DNA of 5,721 nt from an uncultured Erysipelotrichaceae bacterium (GTDB taxonomy: Bacteria; Bacillota_I; Bacilli_A; Erysipelotrichales; Erysipelotrichaceae). Both the position numbers and the translations under genes were made by a program. The stretch lies in NCBI GenBank assembly GCA_902784015.1, contig CACZTC010000129.1, positions 1-5,721 on the forward strand, read 5' to 3'. The notes below the pieces were generated by a model that searched no databases, was not told the origin of the DNA, and saw only the letters and a list, made by a program, of their open reading frames with translations. Shown piece after piece: positions 1-5,621 of the stretch (the stretch's first letter is position 1; every line of letters begins with the position of its first letter).

Positions 1-805
1 CAGGTCTTCCCCAACCTTTACCTTTAGATGTTTCTTTATCTGTTGGAGTTTCCCAGTCTTCTTCATAGTCTGTACGACCATCTGCATAACATACTGTGAT
101 ATCAACTTGTTCAGCTGCTAATTTTTGGAAAGCACCTGCATAGTTGTCTTGAATTGTATGAGATAAATCTGTTAATTTCTTACCATCATAGTTATCCATT
201 AACCACATTGTTGGGAAAGAGTAACCTGCGTTACTAGATGGGTTACTAGAAATACACCATGTAGCACTATTTAAGTCATCCCAAGTTAGTTTTTCGCCAT
301 TAGCTACTTTTGCAGCTAATTCTTGACCTTTTGGAGAAGGACCAGCATAAATTAATGCTTTATAATAAGCTACTTGTGGACCATCACGCAATGTTTTATT
401 TTCTACACCATTCCAATCTTGTGGATTTTCAGAGTCATTAGATAGACCAGCACGTGTAGCTGTTAAGATAACGTCTGTTTCATCAGAATATAAAATGTAT
501 GTTCCTGATGGTAACCATGCTAAATCAACTGAACCAGCTGATAGAGCTTCACCAGCAGCTTCGAATGAACTACTTACAGAAATGTCAACGTTCTTAATTG
601 TGTAACCACGTTTGCCCATTTCTTCGATTAATAGATCACCTAAGCCATCTGTTGTAGTGATGATTTCTTCAGCAGGTCTTGATGGAACGAATTGTAATTT
701 TAGTTCATCAAATTCTTTTGTTGCAGAAGAACCGCCACCGTTTGAGCTACAACCAACTAATAATGTTAGTGCTAAAGCTGCAGCCAATAATTTTTTCATG
801 TTCAT
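1..805 (-). CDS. phnD: PhnD-family phosphonate/phosphite-type ABC transporter substrate-binding lipoprotein (3' end outside window)
   Basis: The first 268 residues of a surface-anchored solute-binding protein are present and no stop is reached at the left edge. Residues 1-19 form a lipoprotein signal peptide: MNMKK, a hydrophobic core, then a lipobox L16-V-G-C19, followed by a Ser/Gly-rich linker. Family signatures are the segment at 88-105 (L-S-A-G-S-V-D-L-A-W-L-P) and the loop N188-P-S-S-N-A-G-Y-S-F-P198. The loop matches the Ser-rich phosphonate-contacting loop of PhnD proteins. Relatives are usually about 300-340 residues, so the C-terminal part is missing. ATG at 805 is chosen over ATG at 799 because AGGAGGG lies 8 bases upstream of it. 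Base composition is higher in GC than the other genes (24 of 60 at 61-120), as in a highly expressed gene. The ligand could be a phosphonate, phosphite, phosphate or phosphate ester; the sequence does not decide. Partner phnC/phnE genes are expected to the left (inference). Confidence 0.88.
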   Translation of the reverse strand, partial: MNMKKLLAAALALTLLVGCSSNGGGSSATKEFDELKLQFVPSRPAEEIITTTDGLGDLLIEEMGKRGYTIKNVDISVSSSFEAAGEALSAGSVDLAWLPSGTYILYSDETDVILTATRAGLSNDSENPQDWNGVENKTLRDGPQVAYYKALIYAGPSPKGQELAAKVANGEKLTWDDLNSATWCISSNPSSNAGYSFPTMWLMDNYDGKKLTDLSHTIQDNYAGAFQKLAAEQVDITVCYADGRTDYEEDWETPTDKETSKGKGWGRP

Positions 806-813
806 TTTAAATT

Positions 814-820
814 CCCTCCT
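814..820 (-). promoter_or_regulatory. Ribosome binding site of phnD (decides the start)
   Basis: Read on the minus strand this is AGGAGGG, a near-perfect anti-Shine-Dalgarno match. It is 8 bases from ATG at 805 and 14 bases from the alternative ATG at 799, so translation should begin at 805. Confidence 0.85.
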
Positions 821-839
821 TCGAACATTAAAGCCTTAT

Positions 840-868
840 AGTATAACTTAATTATATTCTTTTTGAAA
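840..868 (-). promoter_or_regulatory. Probable sigma-A promoter of phnD
   Basis: On the minus strand TATACT (845-840) is a good -10 box. It is preceded at 17 bases by a weak -35, TTTCAA (868-863). Transcription would begin near 833, giving a leader of about 28 bases with the ribosome binding site inside it. The weak -35 lies within the palindrome at 864-877, which suggests regulated expression separate from the upstream phosphodiesterase gene. Confidence 0.55.
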
Positions 869-877
869 GCGCTTTTA
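864..877. promoter_or_regulatory. Catabolite-response (cre)-like / LacI-family operator
   Basis: TGAAAGCGCTTTTA is almost the ideal CcpA cre palindrome TGAAAGCGCTTTCA and differs at one position in the right half. It has the central CG typical of LacI/GalR-family operators. It overlaps the proposed -35 of phnD, so a bound regulator would be expected to block initiation. CcpA is the simplest candidate; a dedicated LacI-type regulator is equally compatible. No regulator gene is in the window. Confidence 0.6.
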
Positions 878-996
878 ATAAATATTTAATAAAACTAAAA
901 AATATTATATAAAAAGATGAAAAATATTGTAATTATTTACATTTTATTACCTTTAGATATGCGATAAAGAAGGGGAATAGGATAAATATGGATGAT

Positions 997-1021
997 AAAA
1001 AAAGATTATATAAAGAAATCT
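997..1021 (-). terminator. Possible weak terminator after the phosphodiesterase gene
   Basis: On the minus strand AGATT (1021-1017) can pair with AATCT (1007-1003) across a 9-base loop, followed by seven T (1003-997). A-T and G-U pairs can lengthen the stem. It overlaps the last codons and stop of the gene. The stem is AT-rich, so termination may be leaky and some transcripts could continue into phnD. Confidence 0.35.
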
Positions 1022-2304
1022 TCTATAAACTTTCCATCTGTATTAGGCATATCAAAGCCAATCATTTTAGCCATGCTTATAGCTTCATCAACCATATTAG
1101 CGCTATGAACAACAACTCCTTTTTTTATGCTTGGGCCACTAGCTATAAATAATGTATGTTCTTCTCTTTCGGGACTTCCACCATGACTGGCTTTACCAAT
1201 AATATGATCGCCGGGTAATTGAGAGCGCCATATGCTTTCGATGCTCATATCATTCATATAATCAAATGTAATATTTCTTTTACTTTCAATGACGAAATCA
1301 AAAGGACCTTCAAGATGATATCTTTCTTTCATTTCTTTTTTATCTAAGACATAACGCAATTGAATATCTTTATCATCTTTTAAAGAGTCTAAAAATTCTT
1401 TAAGTTTCTTTTCCATTATGCTATCTTCAGGATTAGCTAATTCAATAAAACAAGTTAAGGCAGCTGAGTGCGCATATGCATCACAAGAGATAATATTGCC
1501 ATCATCATCGCAGCTAATAAAGCCAGCATCATATAATACTTTATTCATATTTAATACATCATCAATATTAGTTTGACCATGATCTCCCATAATAACGATA
1601 TGAGTATTATCAATATCGCCATATTCTTTGATTGCTTCAAGAATTAATTTCAATTGTTCATCGTGGATTTCTAATTGTTTTTGGGTTTCTTTGGCATAAA
1701 CACCATATTTATGTCTTACGGTATCTAAGTCACATAGTTTCATAAAGGTAACATCGCTTTGACCAAAATCTTTAATGATATCTAGAATTAAAGCCATCCC
1801 AAATTCATCTAAAGAATGATTAGGCCCTTGCATTAAATGTTTATATTTATCCCAATATTTATCCATTAATATATCTGTTGCATTACCATATAAATAATCT
1901 TCAGGATGATCACCTTTGTAATGATAGGGGACAATCATAGGCATATTATATGTATAGTTAGCTTTAGCACTAACTGGCCAATTAATTGAACAAGTAGTTA
2001 AATTATTTTCTCTTGCATGATCTAATAAAGTAGGTACTTTAATTTCATCTTTCATACCAAACCATACATCACTAGACCTACAACCTCTTTTTAATAATTC
2101 ATTATTAGTAATACCATGCTTATCTACATAAACTCCTGTAACAATAGATGTATGACAACAATATGTTAAAGCAGGATGGACAGGTAAAAGATGATGTACA
2201 TAAGAGCCCTCTGTAATGATTTTTTTAAATGTTGGTAATGTTTTCATATATTCAATATCACTTGAACATAAAGCATCAATCATAAATACTAATAATTTTT
2301 TCAT
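1006..2304 (-). CDS. Alkaline phosphatase superfamily phosphodiesterase/nucleotide pyrophosphatase-like hydrolase
   Basis: A complete 432-residue protein of the type I phosphodiesterase/nucleotide pyrophosphatase (NPP-like) branch of the alkaline phosphatase fold. This branch uses two metal ions, usually Zn, and a Thr nucleophile. The ligand set is visible in order: D10 (V-F-M-I-D), nucleophile T47 in P-A-L-T-Y-C-C-H, the H63-G-I-T-N-N turn, D194 and H198 (D-L-D-T-V-R-H), D241-H242-G, and H374 (A-S-H-G-G-S-P), followed by F-I-A-S-G-P at 386-391. There is no signal peptide, so it is probably cytoplasmic. ATG at 2304 is preceded by AAGAGG 4 bases away. The family includes NPP enzymes, phosphodiesterases, phosphoglycerate mutase-like proteins and phosphonoacetate hydrolase (PhnA). 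The neighbouring phnD on the same strand makes phosphonate or phosphate-ester breakdown plausible, but the substrate is unknown. Confidence 0.87.
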   Translation of the reverse strand: MKKLLVFMIDALCSSDIEYMKTLPTFKKIITEGSYVHHLLPVHPALTYCCHTSIVTGVYVDKHGITNNELLKRGCRSSDVWFGMKDEIKVPTLLDHARENNLTTCSINWPVSAKANYTYNMPMIVPYHYKGDHPEDYLYGNATDILMDKYWDKYKHLMQGPNHSLDEFGMALILDIIKDFGQSDVTFMKLCDLDTVRHKYGVYAKETQKQLEIHDEQLKLILEAIKEYGDIDNTHIVIMGDHGQTNIDDVLNMNKVLYDAGFISCDDDGNIISCDAYAHSAALTCFIELANPEDSIMEKKLKEFLDSLKDDKDIQLRYVLDKKEMKERYHLEGPFDFVIESKRNITFDYMNDMSIESIWRSQLPGDHIIGKASHGGSPEREEHTLFIASGPSIKKGVVVHSANMVDEAISMAKMIGFDMPNTDGKFIEDFFI

Positions 2305-2346
2305 GTTACCTCTTTATTAGTGTAGTCTGTAAGTCTATCAAAAGAT

Positions 2347-2352
2347 ATTATA
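2347..2352 (-). promoter_or_regulatory. Possible -10 box for the phosphodiesterase gene
   Basis: TATAAT is read on the minus strand, about 43 bases from the start codon at 2304, giving a leader near 36 bases. No convincing -35 is seen (TATTAT at 17 bases spacing). The site lies in the short divergent region shared with the promoter of the gene at 2404. Confidence 0.4.
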
Positions 2353-2365
2353 ATTTGTAAAGTGG

Positions 2366-2374
2366 TGCTATAAT
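2366..2374 (+). promoter_or_regulatory. Extended -10 promoter of the Nfo-like gene
   Basis: TGCTATAAT is a perfect -10 hexamer (2369-2374) with an upstream TGn extension, which compensates for the lack of a recognisable -35. Transcription would start near 2381, just upstream of AGGAGG at 2390-2395, itself 8 bases from ATG at 2404. Confidence 0.6.
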
Positions 2375-2403
2375 AATCGAACACATTATAGGAGGTTTAA
2401 GCG

Positions 2404-3225
2404 ATGCGTAAATTAATGAAATTAGCCCTTGAAAAAGAACAAATCCGTATCAAAGAACAATATGATCGCTTTGATGGATATGAAATACATTTATATGGAG
2501 ATGAACGTGATAACTTTGATTTAGCAGATTCATTGAGTAAGCCAATAGTGAATGTTCATTATCCTCTTAATGATTGTGATGTATATGATGTCATAGATAA
2601 TTATGATAGCCCTTATGCACAAAATGTATATAATCTCTGCAAGAAAAAAAGAGCAGGTTTAGTAGTACATGCTGAAACAGGCTTAGCTAGACTAAAAACA
2701 AATCCAAAACTAGATGATTTCTGTGAATTTATAAAAGCGGAAGGTATTATTTTGCATGTAGAGAATTGTTATAGAAATGTTGGGGCAGTAGAAGGCTTAA
2801 GATTATGTAATTATCTAAGAGATAAAATTGGTAGAAATAAAGTCTATCCACTATTAGATACTTGTCATCTAATCATGAGTGAAATGTCATTTAAGTTTGA
2901 AGAAATGTCTTTCTTTGCGACAATAGATGCATATACTAGTGATAATTTTAAAATACATTTAAATGATTGTATTGGTAGTGGCGAAAAAGAAACCGGTGGT
3001 ATTCATGGTACTAATTTCTATGCTAATCAATATCTATTATGGAATATCTTATGGAAGTTAAAAGAAATAACGGAAAGAGGCACAGATATAGATTTAGTAT
3101 TAGAAGTTGATGAGGTTGATTATAATTATCCAACTAATGCTGATATTCTAGCTAAGAACATTAATAAGATGTGGGAAGAGCTAAAAGTAGCTCAAGCAGA
3201 AATATCATATAAGAACAGGTTATAA
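2404..3225 (+). CDS. Endonuclease IV (Nfo)-like / sugar phosphate isomerase-type TIM-barrel metalloprotein
   Basis: A complete 273-residue protein of the AP endonuclease 2/xylose isomerase-like TIM-barrel family. Candidate metal ligands fall in the order and spacing of endonuclease IV: H52 (N-V-H-Y-P), H89 (V-V-H-A-E), E120 (H-V-E-N), D152-T-C-H155, H185-L-N-D188, H201 (G-G-I-H-G) and E234 (L-E-V-D-E). The D-T-C-H and H-L-N-D motifs are the same as in Nfo. The Asp of the Nfo D-R-H motif is replaced by Gly199, and the N-terminal part does not look like classical Nfo, which has about 285 residues. It may therefore be a repair nuclease with a changed metal site, or an isomerase/epimerase of the same fold; this is open. 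It is transcribed divergently from the phosphodiesterase gene and ends in its own terminator. No signal peptide is seen, so it should be cytoplasmic. Confidence 0.75.
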   Translation: MRKLMKLALEKEQIRIKEQYDRFDGYEIHLYGDERDNFDLADSLSKPIVNVHYPLNDCDVYDVIDNYDSPYAQNVYNLCKKKRAGLVVHAETGLARLKTNPKLDDFCEFIKAEGIILHVENCYRNVGAVEGLRLCNYLRDKIGRNKVYPLLDTCHLIMSEMSFKFEEMSFFATIDAYTSDNFKIHLNDCIGSGEKETGGIHGTNFYANQYLLWNILWKLKEITERGTDIDLVLEVDEVDYNYPTNADILAKNINKMWEELKVAQAEISYKNRL

Positions 3226-3237
3226 CCTGTTTTTTTT
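3214..3237 (+). terminator. Rho-independent terminator overlapping the stop codon
   Basis: AACAGGTTATAACCTGTT (3214-3231) is a perfect inverted repeat followed directly by a T-run to 3237. The stop codon TAA (3223-3225) sits at the centre and descending arm of the hairpin, so the last four codons of the upstream gene form its left arm. Confidence 0.88.
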
Positions 3238-3271
3238 ACTAGTATTAAGTTATTATTATCAAGGTGAGAAT

Positions 3272-4414
3272 ATGACATTTACTTATACACTTACATATTT
3301 TTTAGTAACATTGACGTGTGCTTTAATTAGTATTGCGATACTACTACAACTTAATATCAATATGGGTAGTGAGCAGGAAGTGAAAGCTTTCCGCAATTAT
3401 GTATTTTGGTATTTAATATTTGTTTTAACAAATATGATTTGGGTATGGATTAATTATGGTTTTTTAAATTGGTTAGGAAGTCCTTTTAGTATTATTAATT
3501 TAGTGGCGATATGTATATCATCTTATTATTGGTTTAAGTTTGTAGAAGCGCGAATTGCAGGTAATTTTGTGAATAATCCATTATTCCGATTCATTTCTTT
3601 AGTTCCTTTAATAGTAGCGATTATTCTTATTGTGACTACACCATTCACCAATTTAATATTTAGCTATAGCGGTAATGAATATATACATGGTCCATTTTAT
3701 CCGACTATGTTTATTCTTGCGATTTCTTATCTATTATTTGCAACTATTCATATCATCACAAAAATCAACCATAATACTTCTAATGATAAGAAAAGAGATT
3801 ATTATTTCTTAGCGGGCTTCTTATTATTCCCAGTTGTTGCAGGAGTAATTGATATTGTGGCTGAAAACTTGCCAGTAATGGAATTAGCACTTTTATTAGG
3901 TACACTTCTTATTTATACTAATTTTCAACAATCGCAAATATATAATGATAGTTTGACAAAATTAAATAATCGCAGAGCAGTAGATAATTATCTATCTAGC
4001 CATTTTCCTTTTATCACTAATGAGAAGCCTTTATATTTCTATATGCTAGATGTAGATTTTTTTAAATCAATTAATGATACTTATGGTCATATTGAAGGGG
4101 ATAAAGTATTAAGAATTGTTGGTAATGCTTTATCCAGATGGTCAGAAGACCACCATCATTTTGTGGCAAGATATGGTGGTGACGAATTTTGTGTTATTAT
4201 CAATAATAAAATATTAGATAATCATGAAGAAGTTCATAAAGAAATACAAAGCTATATTGATGAAGAGATGAAAGCTAATAATATGCGCTATGAATTAACA
4301 ATATCAATGGGTTACGCAGAATGTGTTTCTCCATATAGTTCTGTAGATAAAGTTATAGATGCTGCAGATAAAGTACTATATGAAAATAAGAAAAAGAATA
4401 ATAAAGGTAGGTAA
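3272..4414 (+). CDS. Membrane-bound GGDEF diguanylate cyclase
   Basis: A complete 380-residue protein predicted to make cyclic di-GMP from two GTP at the membrane. Residues 1-218 hold about six or seven hydrophobic segments (near 7-27, 43-62, 73-90, 107-130, 145-165, 176-196 and 201-217) and form an unassigned sensor domain. The GGDEF domain spans about 223-375: N225-D-S-L-T-K-L-N-N-R-R opens it, D260-V-D-F-F-K and N268-D supply metal and base contacts, and G302-G-D-E-F306 is an intact active site. The RxxD product-inhibition site expected nine residues before the GG is replaced by D293-H-H-H, so feedback inhibition is probably absent. The ribosome binding site AAGGTGAG ends 3 bases before ATG. 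No clear promoter is seen in the 34 bases after the upstream terminator. The next gene follows after 5 bases, so the two are probably co-translated. Confidence 0.9.
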   Translation: MTFTYTLTYFLVTLTCALISIAILLQLNINMGSEQEVKAFRNYVFWYLIFVLTNMIWVWINYGFLNWLGSPFSIINLVAICISSYYWFKFVEARIAGNFVNNPLFRFISLVPLIVAIILIVTTPFTNLIFSYSGNEYIHGPFYPTMFILAISYLLFATIHIITKINHNTSNDKKRDYYFLAGFLLFPVVAGVIDIVAENLPVMELALLLGTLLIYTNFQQSQIYNDSLTKLNNRRAVDNYLSSHFPFITNEKPLYFYMLDVDFFKSINDTYGHIEGDKVLRIVGNALSRWSEDHHHFVARYGGDEFCVIINNKILDNHEEVHKEIQSYIDEEMKANNMRYELTISMGYAECVSPYSSVDKVIDAADKVLYENKKKNNKGR

Positions 4415-4419
4415 AAGAT

Positions 4420-5493
4420 ATGGCTATAGAATCAAAATATTATTTACATGAATCTGATGAAGCTGCTTTAGAAGCTTTAAAAAGTATTCCTGGCTTTTCT
4501 AAAGTATTGAAATCATTTTTAAAAGATTTTAGTGAAAGGCAAGCTAAACTTAGATCAATGTCTTCATATATTCGCATAAATGAAAATCAATTAAATAAAT
4601 ATTATGAAATGTTAGAACCAATATGCGATAAGTTAGGAATTGAGAAGCCAGAATTATATCTAATGATGGATGTTAGACCTAATGCTTTTACAACTGGCGA
4701 AACCAATCCACAAATAGTACTTACTTCAGGCTTATTAGATACTTTACCAGAAGAATTAATTCCTACTGTAATAGCTCATGAATGTGGACATATCGCTTGT
4801 CATCATGTTTTATATAGAACTCTTGGAAGCATATTAATTGGAGGAGCTTCAACAACTATAAGTAGATTTCCTTTAGGAGGATTAATCTCATTACCATTAC
4901 AGATGTCTTTATTCTATTGGATGAGATGTAGTGAATATTCAGCTGATAGGGCAGCTATGATTTGTGATGGCACAAGTAAAAAAATGATTGAAGTTTGCAT
5001 GAGATTAGCTGGATATGAAAAAAGCATCACAGATAATATGAATGTTGAAGAATATCTCAAACAAGCAGAAGATTATCGACAAATGATTAGTGATAATAAA
5101 TGGGATAAAACAATGGAATATTATATGTTAGCAGGAACTTCGCATCCATTTACCGCAATCAGAGCATTAGAATGTCGCGAATGGGAAAATAGCGAACAGT
5201 TTAAACATATTTTAGATAATACTTATATGAATTATCCTCTTCCAAAGAAAAAGATAACTCAAGATTCACCGATATTTCCAGATATATCTGAATTTATAAA
5301 AAAGACCTTTAAACAAACAAAAATAAGTAAGCATAAATGTAATATATGTGGACACGAGAATGATGATAACGCTAAATATTGTGAAAAATGTGGAGCATTA
5401 TTAGATGATATAAAAAGATGTCCATCATGTAATGAACCATTAGATGGAGATGAAATATATTGCCCTAAATGTGGTAAAAACATTAGGGAATAA
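4420..5493 (+). CDS. M48-family zinc metallopeptidase with C-terminal double zinc ribbon
   Basis: A complete 357-residue protein. The catalytic motif H120-E-C-G-H124 and the downstream E172 in S-E-Y-S-A-D-R-A-A give the usual zinc ligands of M48 (Ste24/HtpX-like) peptidases. The stretch at about 135-168 is hydrophobic, as in family members that sit on or in the membrane, but no N-terminal signal or membrane segment is visible. The C-terminus carries two zinc ribbons: C307/C310 with C321/C324, and C334/C337 with C348/C351, resembling the double zinc ribbon (DZR) domain, which could bind protein or nucleic acid partners. The ribosome binding site AGGTAGG (4405-4411) lies in the last codons of the diguanylate cyclase gene, 8 bases before ATG, which points to translational coupling. 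A strong terminator follows. Its substrate is unknown. Confidence 0.86.
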   Translation: MAIESKYYLHESDEAALEALKSIPGFSKVLKSFLKDFSERQAKLRSMSSYIRINENQLNKYYEMLEPICDKLGIEKPELYLMMDVRPNAFTTGETNPQIVLTSGLLDTLPEELIPTVIAHECGHIACHHVLYRTLGSILIGGASTTISRFPLGGLISLPLQMSLFYWMRCSEYSADRAAMICDGTSKKMIEVCMRLAGYEKSITDNMNVEEYLKQAEDYRQMISDNKWDKTMEYYMLAGTSHPFTAIRALECREWENSEQFKHILDNTYMNYPLPKKKITQDSPIFPDISEFIKKTFKQTKISKHKCNICGHENDDNAKYCEKCGALLDDIKRCPSCNEPLDGDEIYCPKCGKNIRE

Positions 5494-5531
5494 CAAAACA
5501 TGGTTAAATAGTTTTTAATTCAAGACAACTG

Positions 5532-5560
5532 AAGATTTAGTGGAAACACTAAATCTTTTT
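5532..5560 (+). terminator. Rho-independent terminator of the cyclase-peptidase unit
   Basis: The stem AAGATTTAGTG (5532-5542) pairs fully with CACTAAATCTT (5547-5557) across a GAAA (GNRA) tetraloop and is followed by T to 5560. The 11 base pairs are perfect. There is no T-run for the other strand, so it acts in the plus direction only. Confidence 0.9.
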
Positions 5561-5584
5561 ATATATATTTTATGGAACCTGAAA

Positions 5585-5613
5585 TCCTTCTATCTATATA
5601 AAAGGTAGAAGGA
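5585..5613 (+). promoter_or_regulatory. Hairpin sequestering the ribosome binding site of the Rpn-like frame
   Basis: TCCTTCTATC (5585-5594) pairs with GGTAGAAGGA (5604-5613) over ten pairs, one of them T-G, around a 9-base AT loop. The right arm contains most of the ribosome binding site AGAAGGAG (5607-5614), which is 7 bases from ATG at 5622. If the hairpin is in the mRNA it would hide the site and limit translation. An alternative is that the loop TATATA is a -10 box, in which case the left arm would not be transcribed. Confidence 0.5.
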
Positions 5614-5621
5614 GAAAGAAG

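Noticed and set aside
612..851. Open plus-strand frame of 79 codons
   Set aside because: It is antisense to the phnD start, which has a lipobox, family motifs and a strong ribosome binding site; the frame also runs over the phnD promoter.
872..915. AT-rich inverted sequences such as TTAATAAATATTTAATAA
   Set aside because: These are low-complexity A/T runs expected by chance in such DNA; at most they act as an AT-rich element upstream of the phnD promoter.
988..1152. Short plus-strand frame of 54 codons (begins M-D-D-K-K-R-L-Y-K-E) with an AGGA upstream
   Set aside because: It is mostly antisense to the conserved 3' part of the phosphodiesterase gene, lacks a recognisable family and has no clear promoter. 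It could only be revived by transcript or conservation data.
5259..5501. Open minus-strand frame of 80 codons
   Set aside because: It is antisense to the zinc-ribbon end of the peptidase gene, and its apparent composition comes from complementing Cys and Lys codons; no supporting ribosome binding site was identified.
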